A stretch of DNA of 64,000 bases from JAOAFZ01 sp964407325 (GCA_964407325.1 CAYOVA010000003.1:40221-104220); one strand, 5' to 3'; counted from the first letter of the stretch, positions 43,007-51,422 are shown. The notes: generated by a model from the sequence alone, not told the origin. Translations and numbers: made by a program.

Positions 43007-44126
43007 TGTCTTTTACTTTTGATGCAACGTAGCCTTTTATTTGTTTTTCGAACTCCGCGAAGGAATATTGCAAGGATTCTTTTCGTGCACCATCTGATAA
43101 TTTTTTGTACTCTGTATCGCTCAAATCCTCAAGCTTCTTAATTTGTTCATAGAGGCTATCTTCATGTAATTCTTCATATAAATAACCATTTTCCCCAGGC
43201 TTTACTGTTTCTTTTAACCCCCCAGATGCATACGCGATTACTGGTACCCCATATCCCATTGCTTCAACGGGGGCAATTCCAAATTCTTCATCTACTGAAC
43301 CAAATAAAAATGCTTTCGCTCCCGATATTAACCTGTCGCGCTGTTCATCGGTTATCTCACCCACAAACTCTACATTATCATTGGCAATAGACTGGAGATA
43401 CTCTTTATCGCGGCCAAAGCCGACTACCTTGAGCTTAAAGTTGTATTTGACCGCAGCTTTTACCAAAACATCAATATGTTTTGCTCGAGCTATTCGAGAG
43501 ATTGTTATGTAGTAGTCACCTTTTTCACTTTGCGGAACCGCTTCCGGAACATCAACAGGAGGGTAAATCACATCTGACTCCCTTCTGTAAAACTTCGCCA
43601 CTCGGCGCTTTGTTTCTTCAGAATTGGAAACAAAAAAATCAACACGCTGTGAAGAAAGGTAATCGTACATTCGTAGTCCAAGATTTATAAAGTGTCCATA
43701 AATACGAATAGGCCAGTATTTTTGCCACTCAACGGCTGTTTCGTAATAATACAAATAGCGTGGAGGATGATGCAGATAGCAGATATGCACAGTCTCAGGT
43801 TTTGTAACAACACCTTTTGACATCAACGTGGCTGAAGAGGAGATTACAACATCGTATCCGTTAAAGTTAAAACTATCCCAGATGTACGGTCCGAGCCAGC
43901 GCAAAGGGGAGTAAAAGCGTTTTAGAAAAGGAATCTTTTCTGCCCAGGAAGTGTTTATTTTCCAGTCTGAAACCAGTTTACGATGCACACCCAGATTGTC
44001 CCAGTTAATAAATGCTGTAAAAACATCTGCTTCTGGAAAGACTTTTTTTAAAGCAACCAGTACACGCTCAGCGCCACCAAACTCGAGAAGGTGGTCGTGC
44101 ACAATAGCGATTTTCAAATTACGCAT
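42990..44126 (-). CDS. Family 4 glycosyltransferase (mannosyltransferase-like)
   Basis: This 378-residue GT-B enzyme has IAIVHDHLLEFGGAERVLVAL at the N-terminus (in residues 5-25), YYITISRIARAKHIDVLVKA at the domain joint, and EEFGIAPVEAMGYGVPVIAY with the E-x7-E donor site. Similar proteins (WbaZ/PimB-like) add mannose. It is divergent from uppP, the two starting 23 bases apart. TATAAT lies 5 bases before the ATG. Confidence 0.88.
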   Translation of the reverse strand: MRNLKIAIVHDHLLEFGGAERVLVALKKVFPEADVFTAFINWDNLGVHRKLVSDWKINTSWAEKIPFLKRFYSPLRWLGPYIWDSFNFNGYDVVISSSATLMSKGVVTKPETVHICYLHHPPRYLYYYETAVEWQKYWPIRIYGHFINLGLRMYDYLSSQRVDFFVSNSEETKRRVAKFYRRESDVIYPPVDVPEAVPQSEKGDYYITISRIARAKHIDVLVKAAVKYNFKLKVVGFGRDKEYLQSIANDNVEFVGEITDEQRDRLISGAKAFLFGSVDEEFGIAPVEAMGYGVPVIAYASGGLKETVKPGENGYLYEELHEDSLYEQIKKLEDLSDTEYKKLSDGARKESLQYSFAEFEKQIKGYVASKVKDNARTT

Positions 44127-44131
44127 AGTAT

Positions 44132-44139
44132 ATTATACT
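44132..44139. promoter_or_regulatory. Overlapping divergent -10 boxes (GT4 gene and uppP)
   Basis: The reverse TATAAT (44132-44137, 5 bases before the ATG at 44126) overlaps forward TATACT (44134-44139, 10 bases before the ATG at 44150). Confidence 0.6.
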
Positions 44140-44149
44140 GAAAAACACT

Positions 44150-44941
44150 ATGAATATACTCCAGGCGGCACTATTAGGCATTGTTGAAGGTATTACCGAG
44201 TTTCTTCCTATTTCATCAACATTTCATCTCATTTTCACCGCAAAACTGTTAGGATTACCCCAATCTGACTTTGTAAAGGCATTTGAGGTGGTTATTCAGT
44301 CAGGAGCAATATTATCCGCGGTGGTTTTATATGCGAAACAGGTGTGGGAAGATAAGTCCTTAGCTGTAAAGGCAATTGCAGCATTTATTCCTACTGGCAT
44401 TATTGCTTTTATTCTGCGAGATGTAATCAAAGGTATCTTTTTTGAATCAGAAGTGTTTATGCTAACTGCATTTGTAGTCGTAGGGATTGGATTTTTGCTG
44501 GTTGAATTTGCGATTAAGAAGAAAAGCTTAACATTAGAGCATACATTGGAATCATTTACGATTTCCCAGGCAGCGATGGTTGGAGTAGCCCAAGCAGCTG
44601 CTGTGTTGCCCGGTGTATCGCGTGCAGGTGCGGTAATGGTTGCCATGATGGTCCTTGGTTTCCGTCGGGAAGAAGCAGCGCGCTTTTCTTTTTTGCTAGC
44701 TATTCCCACTATTCTTGCTGCTTCTGTATATGACGCCTACAAAATGAAAGATGTGCTGCTGGGACAGCAGGATACCAAAATGCTGTTAGCCGTTGGATTT
44801 TTTGTGGCAATGGTAACTGCATACTTTGTTATGCGCTGGTTTATCACTTTCTTGAAACACAATACACTTGTTCCTTTCGCCTATTATCGCTTTGTTCTTG
44901 TTATAATAATCCTCCTGGGAGGTCTTGCCGGGTTGATCTGA
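44150..44941 (+). CDS. uppP: Undecaprenyl-diphosphatase UppP (BacA)
   Basis: This 263-residue membrane enzyme recycles the lipid carrier for wall and surface glycans. It has the conserved blocks GIVEGITEFLPISSTFHL (Glu-rich motif and Ser) and LPGVSRAGAVMVAMM (P-G-x-S-R), with about eight membrane helices. Loss of carrier recycling would limit all the lipid-linked sugar pathways nearby. Two tRNA genes follow directly. Confidence 0.95.
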   Translation: MNILQAALLGIVEGITEFLPISSTFHLIFTAKLLGLPQSDFVKAFEVVIQSGAILSAVVLYAKQVWEDKSLAVKAIAAFIPTGIIAFILRDVIKGIFFESEVFMLTAFVVVGIGFLLVEFAIKKKSLTLEHTLESFTISQAAMVGVAQAAAVLPGVSRAGAVMVAMMVLGFRREEAARFSFLLAIPTILAASVYDAYKMKDVLLGQQDTKMLLAVGFFVAMVTAYFVMRWFITFLKHNTLVPFAYYRFVLVIIILLGGLAGLI

Positions 44942-44947
44942 ATCAGA

Positions 44948-45019
44948 GTCCCTATAGTTTAATGGATAGAATAAGGGCTTCCGGAGCCTTTGATGGGGGT
45001 TCGATTCCCTCTAGGGACG
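44948..45019 (+). tRNA. tRNA-Arg (anticodon CCG)
   Basis: The acceptor arms 44948-44954 and 45012-45018 pair over 7 bases. The anticodon loop TTCCGGA sits on the stem AGGGC/GCCTT (one G-T pair) and the T-loop is TTCGATT. Discriminator is G. The CCA end is not encoded. Confidence 0.93.
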
Positions 45020-45043
45020 CAGAGTTGTCTTATAAGGAGAAAT

Positions 45044-45114
45044 GGGCCTGTAGTTCAACGGTAAAACGCTGCATTCGCATTGCAGAGGTAGGGGTTCAAT
45101 TCCCCTCAGGTCCA
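45044..45114 (+). tRNA. tRNA-Ala (anticodon CGC)
   Basis: The acceptor stem GGGCCTG/CAGGTCC contains the G3-U70 pair that marks alanine tRNAs. The anticodon loop is TTCGCAT on CTGCA/TGCAG, the T-loop is TTCAATT and the discriminator is A. CCA is not encoded. The next gene's ATG starts 2 bases after the discriminator. Confidence 0.94.
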
Positions 45115-45115
45115 C

Positions 45116-45571
45116 ATGAAAATCAATTTTTCAAAACTTCACTATACCTTCATTCATAAACCACTTTTGGTTGGTGGTAAGGCAATGGAGTATTACAAAC
45201 TCCGTAAAGCTGGAGAAGACATTGATTTTATAATTTCTGAAGAAGACTATCTGAACCTGGCAAAACTGTACCCCAGGAATCTAGAGAACCTGTTTGGGGA
45301 TAAGGCTGTAAAGGTGTTTGCATTTGAGTTGTGGACAAGTATCTGTAGATTTGATTATAGCTATTTAAACCAGGATGCAATCGAAGAGAACGATTTTTTG
45401 GTAATCGGTTTGGATAGACACTTTCTGCTCAAAGGCCTTGCAGCATTCAATGACAATTTGCGACCGGAAAAACAGGGGAAATACCTGAATGACCTTAAGC
45501 TACTTGCAAAAAAAATTTTCGATGTACAGTATGGTGTAAACAACTCTCTTTCAAAAATCACTGTGAAATAG
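45116..45571 (+). CDS. Nucleotidyltransferase-fold protein of unknown role
   Basis: This 151-residue protein has LVGGKAMEYYKLRKAGEDIDFII (in about 19-41). The GG at the loop start and the DID pair resemble the active site of the minimal nucleotidyltransferase superfamily (as in toxin MenA/AbiEii or DUF6036 proteins). No antitoxin gene is adjacent. It begins 2 bases after tRNA-Ala, so tRNA 3' processing could create its mRNA start. A later Met (residue 24) is less likely as start because it would cut the GG loop. Confidence 0.6.
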   Translation: MKINFSKLHYTFIHKPLLVGGKAMEYYKLRKAGEDIDFIISEEDYLNLAKLYPRNLENLFGDKAVKVFAFELWTSICRFDYSYLNQDAIEENDFLVIGLDRHFLLKGLAAFNDNLRPEKQGKYLNDLKLLAKKIFDVQYGVNNSLSKITVK

Positions 45572-47057
45572 CCTGTCGATACAATAAAATCTGATAATTC
45601 TCTCCTTCATAAATTGTTTCACTCATTTTGTAGGGTTTGTTAAGTGACTCTGCCGTTTTTGTACACGTAGAAATACTACTATAGTCGTAGCACATAAGAT
45701 ACAGATAGTGTTGTCCGTTGAGAATCTTTAAACTGTTTTTATTGTTGGTTACAAATGCAATTTGTGTATCGAGTGACTTCTCAAGCTGCGGCATAAAAAA
45801 AGGAGAATCTTGCCAATCCAGTTTATACAAATCCTTCCAAATTATTACTATCTGAAAGTTGGTTTTTGCCTGCCTATCCGTTTTGTTTAGATTTTGTATT
45901 GATTTGGACAGAGCTTGTGTCCCACGTGTGATTTCAGTGTATGATAGGTCGGCTTTTATAGGGGTAAGAGCCTTCCCATTTAGAGTAAAAACATAGAGCA
46001 GTATTACAATAACACAGTAGTACAAAATAGTGCTGAAGCGAACGTCTTTTATAAGATGAAACCACGTATATGCAAGCAGAAAAAAGTATGCCGGAAGTAT
46101 TGGAATATAGTAATGTGAAAACGCTACCCTGCTGACGGTAGTTAATACAACAAAATGAAATACGACCATACCCATACTCCAGGCAATACTATTTTTATTA
46201 CTATCATGTTTGAAAAAATACCCTATAAAAGGGATAAGGGAAGAAAAGAGTAACAAATTGTAATACTCATAAAAGGAATTTTTGAAGAAAAAAGTAACGT
46301 TGTAGTAGAGCTTATTTGCAATATGTGTAAAGGATAATTGTGTATCAAAGATATGGGCTGAAGATATGTTCGTATATTGCTTCTCTGTTAGATAAACCCA
46401 AACTGTGGGGGCAAAGAACACAACCAGGAGAGTCGAAATAAGTAGGAGTAACTTGATATATGGGCCTTTGTTTTGATATTCTCTGTACATAGCGAGTGCA
46501 GAAAGAAACAGAAGCACAGGAAGCACAGACAGGTGAAGAGCAAAAGCAAGAATAAGCAAAAAGAAACTCCAGTACATCTTTTTTATATCAGCCTTCACTA
46601 TATAGTCTGCATACAATAGGAAAGCCCCTATAAGGATTGATTCCATAAGATAGGGTTGCCAAAGGTAAAAAGAGTGAGTTAAAAAAGCGTAACTTGTTGT
46701 GTATAGAACAGTACCTGCGAAAGCTATTATTGTATTGGAAAACTTTCGATACAAAAAAAACAAAAGGATTCCACTACAAATCTGAAGGAGAATATTTATG
46801 AGTTGCAGAAAAAGAAAGTCGTTGTAAATAAGCAGGAAGAATGCCAGCAGATAATAATATGCTGGGCTGTTACGGAAGGAGGAAAAACTATTCTGAGGTC
46901 CTGATAACGGGTATTCATGATTCGTAACAATATGATCGGCAACAAGATAGTCTCGATACATATCTATTTGTTGCATGTCAATGATGTCAGGGAAGGAGTG
47001 AAAGCGAACAACACAAAGAAAGATTGCGAGAAAAACGAGCAATACAGCAGTTTTCAT
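45558..47057 (-). CDS. GT-C membrane glycosyltransferase
   Basis: This 499-residue protein has about ten membrane segments. The first outer loop carries DMQQIDMYRDYLVADHIV, then GPQNSFSSFRNSPAYYYLLAF, similar to the other GT-C proteins with a GP-x-x-S loop in the window. An outer C-terminal domain spans about 380-499. It overlaps the start of the reading frame behind it (47054) by 4 bases and the convergent gene by 14 bases. Confidence 0.72.
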   Translation of the reverse strand: MKTAVLLVFLAIFLCVVRFHSFPDIIDMQQIDMYRDYLVADHIVTNHEYPLSGPQNSFSSFRNSPAYYYLLAFFLLIYNDFLFLQLINILLQICSGILLFFLYRKFSNTIIAFAGTVLYTTSYAFLTHSFYLWQPYLMESILIGAFLLYADYIVKADIKKMYWSFFLLILAFALHLSVLPVLLFLSALAMYREYQNKGPYIKLLLLISTLLVVFFAPTVWVYLTEKQYTNISSAHIFDTQLSFTHIANKLYYNVTFFFKNSFYEYYNLLLFSSLIPFIGYFFKHDSNKNSIAWSMGMVVFHFVVLTTVSRVAFSHYYIPILPAYFFLLAYTWFHLIKDVRFSTILYYCVIVILLYVFTLNGKALTPIKADLSYTEITRGTQALSKSIQNLNKTDRQAKTNFQIVIIWKDLYKLDWQDSPFFMPQLEKSLDTQIAFVTNNKNSLKILNGQHYLYLMCYDYSSISTCTKTAESLNKPYKMSETIYEGENYQILLYRQAISQ

Positions 47058-48121
47058 TTGTAAAATCCTATTTGCAGGAATTTTTTAAAGCTTTTCAATT
47101 CATGTTGATATGCATCTTCAAAAGTCTTTTCGCGAGGTTTCTTAGAAATAAATCCTGGCTCCGTTTCCAGCGTTCCCTTTACCACCTTTGCATTTACCCA
47201 CCCTATAACATTGTTTTGCCACAATAACGGCATAGCATAGTATCCGCGGATGCGCTTTTCTGCAGGAGTGTAAGCTTCAAACCGATACGGCCAACCCCAT
47301 ATGTGTTCGAAACGGGCTCGATCCCATACAACGGGATCAAAGGGAGCAAGTATTTTTACGCTATCTGGTGCCGTTTCTGTAGATTCAAAATCGGCTTTCC
47401 ATAGGTAAAATACGCCATCAACTTTTTCCCTTACTATCAATCCATCCTTTAGCAATATATCAATAAGGAATTTGGCTGTATACTTTTCTCGCTCGAAAAA
47501 AAAGTATCTTAAATAGTTGAGTGACTGGCGAAACGTTACTTCGGTTACCGGCTGGAGAATTGAGATAATAGTAAGTGCAAGTTTTTGTGCACGTTCTAGG
47601 TCGGGTAGTACCAATGCTGGGTCTTTGGAAATTTGATAAGTGCGAATTCCGTTTTTGCGCCCTGAAACTCGTAAAAAGCCATAATAGTGCAGCTGGTCCA
47701 ATGCCATTTTTGTTGCTTTTGAACTGCCACCCCACCAGTTCCTTTTGGTGTTTTTACCAAACTCTGCATCAAGGTCCCGAGGGTGAACTTTTCCTTTTTG
47801 TTTCACAAATGCAAGCAGGTTCTTTTCTAAAGGAGATAGCCTTTTTTTGTTTTTAGGATGGAGGAGCGGTGCAATCTTTGGCGAAAAGAATCCATATGCA
47901 TACAGGAAATCTTCATCAAGCTTCAACTTATTGTAGTTTTTATCCAAATCCCCCACTTTGTAATTGCGAACACGATGGCGTAGTATCAAATCTTGTGCAC
48001 GAGCAGGTGAGCGGATTGGATCTGCCTGTATAAAACCAAGTTGATCCATAGCATTCTGTAATGTTGTAGGAGGAAACAAAGAATTGGTGACAGCAAAATT
48101 ACGGAGGTCATTTAGAGTCAT
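47054..48121 (-). CDS. Winged-helix DNA glycosylase-like protein, YcaQ/AlkX family
   Basis: This 355-residue protein fits the HTH_42 family (E. coli YcaQ, an interstrand crosslink glycosylase; AlkZ relatives). The first helices LQNAMDQLGFIQADPIRSPARAQDLILRHR contain the conserved Gln-x-Asp pattern, then LYAYGFFSPKIAPLLHP. Winged-helix repeats follow at about 100-235, and LAPFDPVVWDRARFEHIWGW is a family block. It would excise damaged bases. Assignment to a subfamily is tentative. Confidence 0.8.
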   Translation of the reverse strand: MTLNDLRNFAVTNSLFPPTTLQNAMDQLGFIQADPIRSPARAQDLILRHRVRNYKVGDLDKNYNKLKLDEDFLYAYGFFSPKIAPLLHPKNKKRLSPLEKNLLAFVKQKGKVHPRDLDAEFGKNTKRNWWGGSSKATKMALDQLHYYGFLRVSGRKNGIRTYQISKDPALVLPDLERAQKLALTIISILQPVTEVTFRQSLNYLRYFFFEREKYTAKFLIDILLKDGLIVREKVDGVFYLWKADFESTETAPDSVKILAPFDPVVWDRARFEHIWGWPYRFEAYTPAEKRIRGYYAMPLLWQNNVIGWVNAKVVKGTLETEPGFISKKPREKTFEDAYQHELKSFKKFLQIGFYK

Positions 48122-48199
48122 ATTATGTGTATTCTACAACATAGTTCAAATCGAACCATAGGAGAGTATTTGCTGCAAATATATTATAATAGTCTGAAT

Positions 48200-48871
48200 A
48201 TGGCAAAGCTACAAGACAGAAGAGTCGCATTAGAGCTAAGAAAACAAGGGTTAAGTTATGCTCAAATACGTAAGAAATTAAATGTTAGCAAAAGTACTTT
48301 AAGTATATGGTTAAGACATTTACCGCTAACAAAAGATCAAATTTCTGACTTAAGAGACAATAACCAGGTAAGAATAGAGAAATTCAGAAAATCAATGATG
48401 TTAAAAAGAAGAATAAGATGGGATGTGTCTTATAATGAAGGTCGAAAACTTCTTCCTTTGAGTGAAAGAGAATTATATTTTTGCGGCTTAATGCTCTACT
48501 GGGGTGAAGGGAACAAGGCCCATTTAAATACTGTTAGTGTTACCAACACTGATCCTTCAGTTTTAGTTTTTACAGTTAATTGGTTTATTCATTCATTAAA
48601 AGTTCCATTCTCTAAAATAAAGTGCATTCTTCATTTATATAGTGATATGAATATTGAAAGAGAGCTAGATTATTGGAGTTCTATGTTGGGAATCCCCGTT
48701 GGTAACTTTGTCAAAAGTTATATAAAATCAAGTAAAAGGGAATTAGTCGATCATAAAGGATTCGGACATGGGACATGTACCGCCATGGTTCATGATACTT
48801 TATTAAAAGAAAGGATCATGATGGGAATTAAATCTATAAGCGATACATATGGAAAAAACTGGAAAAGTTGA
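48200..48871 (+). CDS. Helix-turn-helix protein with LAGLIDADG-like C-terminal region
   Basis: This protein has 223 residues from MAKLQDRRVALELRKQG. It has an N-terminal helix-turn-helix (about 8-38, LSYAQIRKKLNVSKSTLSIW). The next part, GLMLYWGEGNKAHLNTVSV, then FTVNWFIHSL and LHLYSDMNIERELDYW, resembles a LAGLIDADG-type fold seen in homing-endonuclease relatives common in actinobacteria and CPR. Metal-binding residues are not clear, so nuclease activity is uncertain. It lies just before a tRNA-Ile gene. TATAAT lies 9 bases before the start. Confidence 0.55.
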   Translation: MAKLQDRRVALELRKQGLSYAQIRKKLNVSKSTLSIWLRHLPLTKDQISDLRDNNQVRIEKFRKSMMLKRRIRWDVSYNEGRKLLPLSERELYFCGLMLYWGEGNKAHLNTVSVTNTDPSVLVFTVNWFIHSLKVPFSKIKCILHLYSDMNIERELDYWSSMLGIPVGNFVKSYIKSSKRELVDHKGFGHGTCTAMVHDTLLKERIMMGIKSISDTYGKNWKS

Positions 48872-48888
48872 TATACTCATTGTCTTAT

Positions 48889-48961
48889 GCGTCCGTAGCT
48901 CAGGGGTAGTAGCACCATACTTATAATATGGCGGTCGATGGTTCGAATCCATCCGGACGCA
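48889..48961 (+). tRNA. tRNA-Ile (anticodon TAT)
   Basis: The acceptor arms GCGTCCG/CGGACGC pair over 7 bases. The anticodon loop CTTATAA on CCATA/TATGG gives UAU, reading AUA. The T-loop is TTCGAAT and the discriminator A. The D-stem is weak (one mismatch). CCA is not encoded. This differs from the usual bacterial tRNA-Ile2 with CAU modified to lysidine. Confidence 0.88.
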
Positions 48962-49011
48962 CAATCGAAATAGATTTTCTTAGCTTATTTTGATACAATT
49001 ACATTTTGCTT

Positions 49012-49084
49012 GCCGAGGTAGCCAAGGTGGTCACGGCGGATGTCTGAAAAACATCAGATCTCAGTTCGACTCTGGGCCTCGGCA
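49012..49084 (+). tRNA. tRNA-Phe (anticodon GAA)
   Basis: The acceptor arms GCCGAGG/CCTCGGC pair perfectly. The anticodon loop CTGAAAA sits on GATGT/ACATC and the T-loop is TTCGACT. Discriminator is A. TACAAT lies upstream at 48994-48999 and may be the -10 box. CCA is not encoded. Confidence 0.93.
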
Positions 49085-49114
49085 CTTGCTTGTTTACTCT
49101 GTAAGCAGGCAACA

Positions 49115-49187
<73 letters not shown>

Positions 49188-49194
49188 CACGAAA

Positions 49195-49887
49195 TCAAAA
49201 GTCAGGTAATGGTGGTGGTGGCAGATTTGAGGTATCAAAACACGAAGCGGAGCAAGCTGGATCTCGAAGAGCCTGTTCCATATCCCCTTCTGAAACATAG
49301 TCACATAAATCCCCTTCTATCCGTTTATCTACTCGTGAGGAGAATCGTCCTTCAACAGCACCATTTCTGTTTCTTACGTAGCTGGACTGGAATGAAAAAT
49401 TCGGGCACTCCACTTTGTATTCCAGTTCACCATCAGCGCGTAAGCAATTACATGGTGCATTTGGTGGTGCGCCAACTACAACTTGTCCACAGGGGTGGGT
49501 TACTGTTTGCGCTGGAGGATTAGATGATTGTGCTCGTGCTGTTGGGCTGGCTGGTGATCCTGGATTTTGCGGGTTTGAGGGACGAGGTGTAGAGGTAGCG
49601 TTCCCGGGTGCAGGAGTGTTCCCTCTTGGAGCAGGGGGATTTGATCGTGGTGGGGTAAAGCTGGTAACTTCGGGAACGGGTATCGGCGTTACCTCTTCCG
49701 GTACATATTGAGCGTATTCAAGTGTGCTCTGTTGCTGGGTGGGAGTACCGGGAATTTCTTCAACTGCCAGTAACGTGCTGTATCCATAAGTAAGGTAGAT
49801 AAAACCACAGCTAATTACAACCAGTACAATTATTGCGATAAGAAGAAACGTATTACTACGAAAATAAGGAATATTTGATTTTGTCAT
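49195..49887 (-). CDS. Anchored surface protein with Pro-rich stalk and Cys-rich domain
   Basis: This 230-residue protein has one membrane helix (about 13-38), a stalk of about 90 residues rich in Pro, Ser, Thr and Asn (typical for a wall-spanning linker), and a C-terminal domain with seven Cys (about 132-225; HPCGQV, APCNCL, VECPNF, DLCDYV, PACSASC). Three disulfides could form outside the cell. I recognise no family. It is divergent from the gene at 49923. Confidence 0.6.
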   Translation of the reverse strand: MTKSNIPYFRSNTFLLIAIIVLVVISCGFIYLTYGYSTLLAVEEIPGTPTQQQSTLEYAQYVPEEVTPIPVPEVTSFTPPRSNPPAPRGNTPAPGNATSTPRPSNPQNPGSPASPTARAQSSNPPAQTVTHPCGQVVVGAPPNAPCNCLRADGELEYKVECPNFSFQSSYVRNRNGAVEGRFSSRVDKRIEGDLCDYVSEGDMEQALRDPACSASCFDTSNLPPPPLPDF

Positions 49888-49906
49888 AGGGATTGTTTAG
49901 ACTTTG

Positions 49907-49914
49907 ATTATATT
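49907..49914. promoter_or_regulatory. Overlapping divergent -10 boxes
   Basis: Reverse TATAAT (49907-49912) overlaps forward TATATT (49909-49914). Forward distance to ATG is 8 bases and reverse distance is 19 bases. Confidence 0.5.
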
Positions 49915-49922
49915 TCTATTCT

Positions 49923-50534
49923 ATGAAAAAAACAATATACGTTGTTCTGGGGATTATTCTTGTTTTATTGATGGCTGCGTTATTATACTTTTTGCAGGAT
50001 TTACAGTCCGCTAAAGAGACAGTTCAGAACGTTGCTTCTAATCAGTCTGAAACTGCTCCAACTCCCATTTCCGGAAATAATTCTCGTCCCGGTGCAAACG
50101 GTCCTGGTGAGGTTTCTTTAAATAGCAGTGTAGATGTTGATGATATGAGGTTATTTGTTCCCGACGACTGGATTGCTGAAAAGCAGATTCTTGATAATGA
50201 AACTAAAGTGTTAATTCGTACTCCCGATAATCACCAGCCACTCCCCCTCACATTGGAAGTAATTATCCGGGATAAAAGTGACCCCCGTACGGTTCCATTC
50301 GGTAATGACTACCAGCGATATATCAAAACATTAGGGAGATACTCAGTAAACGTGATTGCAGGGTCGAGTAAGTTTCATGACCCCAGCAGGAAGGTATTTA
50401 CCATTCAGGAAAGAACCTATTACTTTGACGAATCCAATAAAAGATACTTTATAATATTACGATATTACAGTAGTGACATAAATCCCGATATTGAAGTCCT
50501 TGCAGACGAAATTATCAGGAATGGAATATATTAA
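49923..50534 (+). CDS. Membrane-anchored extracytoplasmic protein, unknown function
   Basis: This 203-residue protein has an N-terminal helix (about 4-25), a low-complexity linker (about 35-70), and a soluble outer domain (about 75-203) with VDVDDMRLFVPDDWIAEKQ and a beta-rich pattern. It resembles PsbP/PdaC-like small outer domains in shape only. The 3' end overlaps the convergent Nudix gene by 20 bases. Confidence 0.6.
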   Translation: MKKTIYVVLGIILVLLMAALLYFLQDLQSAKETVQNVASNQSETAPTPISGNNSRPGANGPGEVSLNSSVDVDDMRLFVPDDWIAEKQILDNETKVLIRTPDNHQPLPLTLEVIIRDKSDPRTVPFGNDYQRYIKTLGRYSVNVIAGSSKFHDPSRKVFTIQERTYYFDESNKRYFIILRYYSSDINPDIEVLADEIIRNGIY

Positions 50535-50955
50535 GAATCTTAGTAAACGCTTCTTTATCTGATTCAAAAGTCAACAGCTCTCTTATTTCTTCTTCCTTTA
50601 TAAATTTAGCTTCCGAAACCTCCCAGTCATGATTAGCAGGATCGCCTTCAACGTATTCCATCAAAAAGTAATACACAATTTTATCTACTAGCGTATCTTT
50701 GAAACGGTATTTATACTTTACTTCCACGGGATCTGAGTGGACAATGCGGGCGGTAATACCCCCTTCTTCACCAACTTCCCGCAGTGCAGCTGACTCTTTT
50801 TCCTCGTTTTCTACAGTATCACCAACTAGTCCTTTTGGGAATCCCCAGCCTTTATGAAGCGAATGCTGGGTAATAAGCCACAGAATCTGTGAACCTTGTT
50901 TTTTATACACGATCCCTCCGGCTGAAGTTTCTATTTTGTATTTGAGCTTTGACAT
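50515..50955 (-). CDS. Nudix hydrolase
   Basis: This 146-residue protein carries the Nudix box GLVGDTVENEEKESAALREVGEEGG (G-x5-E-x7-RE-x2-EE-x-G, residues about 42-66). It probably hydrolyses a nucleoside diphosphate linked to another group, such as diadenosine polyphosphates or (d)NTP. KIETSAGGIVYKK at the start is typical of the AP4A hydrolase subgroup. It overlaps the convergent gene by 20 bases. Confidence 0.9.
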   Translation of the reverse strand: MSKLKYKIETSAGGIVYKKQGSQILWLITQHSLHKGWGFPKGLVGDTVENEEKESAALREVGEEGGITARIVHSDPVEVKYKYRFKDTLVDKIVYYFLMEYVEGDPANHDWEVSEAKFIKEEEIRELLTFESDKEAFTKILNIFHS

Positions 50956-51008
50956 AGTGTATTGGGTAAACTACAATGCTCATATTACCACGTTTTAAAA
51001 TGCAACGT

Positions 51009-51422
51009 ATGGATGAAGATACAGGAGTCAAAATATCACTATTTTTTGGACTGTTCCTATTCCTAATAGCCGGTATTGGCGGGGGGTTCTGGTATTTCTT
51101 TTACCGGGAAGGTAAAGATCCATTTACTATTCGGCAGACAGACCAGCTACGTAACAGAAATGTGAGTGCTTCGGAAAATACTTCCCCAGAAACAGGCAGA
51201 CGTCCCGAGGATATCAATGACGACGGTACAATAACCGTGGATGATATTAGCTTGATACAAATAAAAATTGGATGTTCACAACATGATGACTGTTGGGATG
51301 ATGTAATAGGGAAAACCTTAAGCGGTGATAATCCGATATATACCTATGATCTTGATGTAGATAAAGATGGCACAATAAGTGCCGATGACAGTTTAAGAGT
51401 GAACAGTATTTTAGGGCAGTAA
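51009..51422 (+). CDS. Membrane-anchored dockerin-like (EF-hand) protein
   Basis: This protein has 137 residues from MDEDTGVKISLFF, chosen because TAAAAT lies 7 bases upstream; starts at 50976 or 51000 are possible. One membrane helix (about 9-33) is followed by a linker and two Ca-binding loops: INDDGTITVDDISLIQ and LDVDKDGTISADDSLRV. Two such Asp-rich loops with helices form a dockerin type I fold, which docks to cohesin. No cohesin was seen in the window. Confidence 0.75.
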   Translation: MDEDTGVKISLFFGLFLFLIAGIGGGFWYFFYREGKDPFTIRQTDQLRNRNVSASENTSPETGRRPEDINDDGTITVDDISLIQIKIGCSQHDDCWDDVIGKTLSGDNPIYTYDLDVDKDGTISADDSLRVNSILGQ

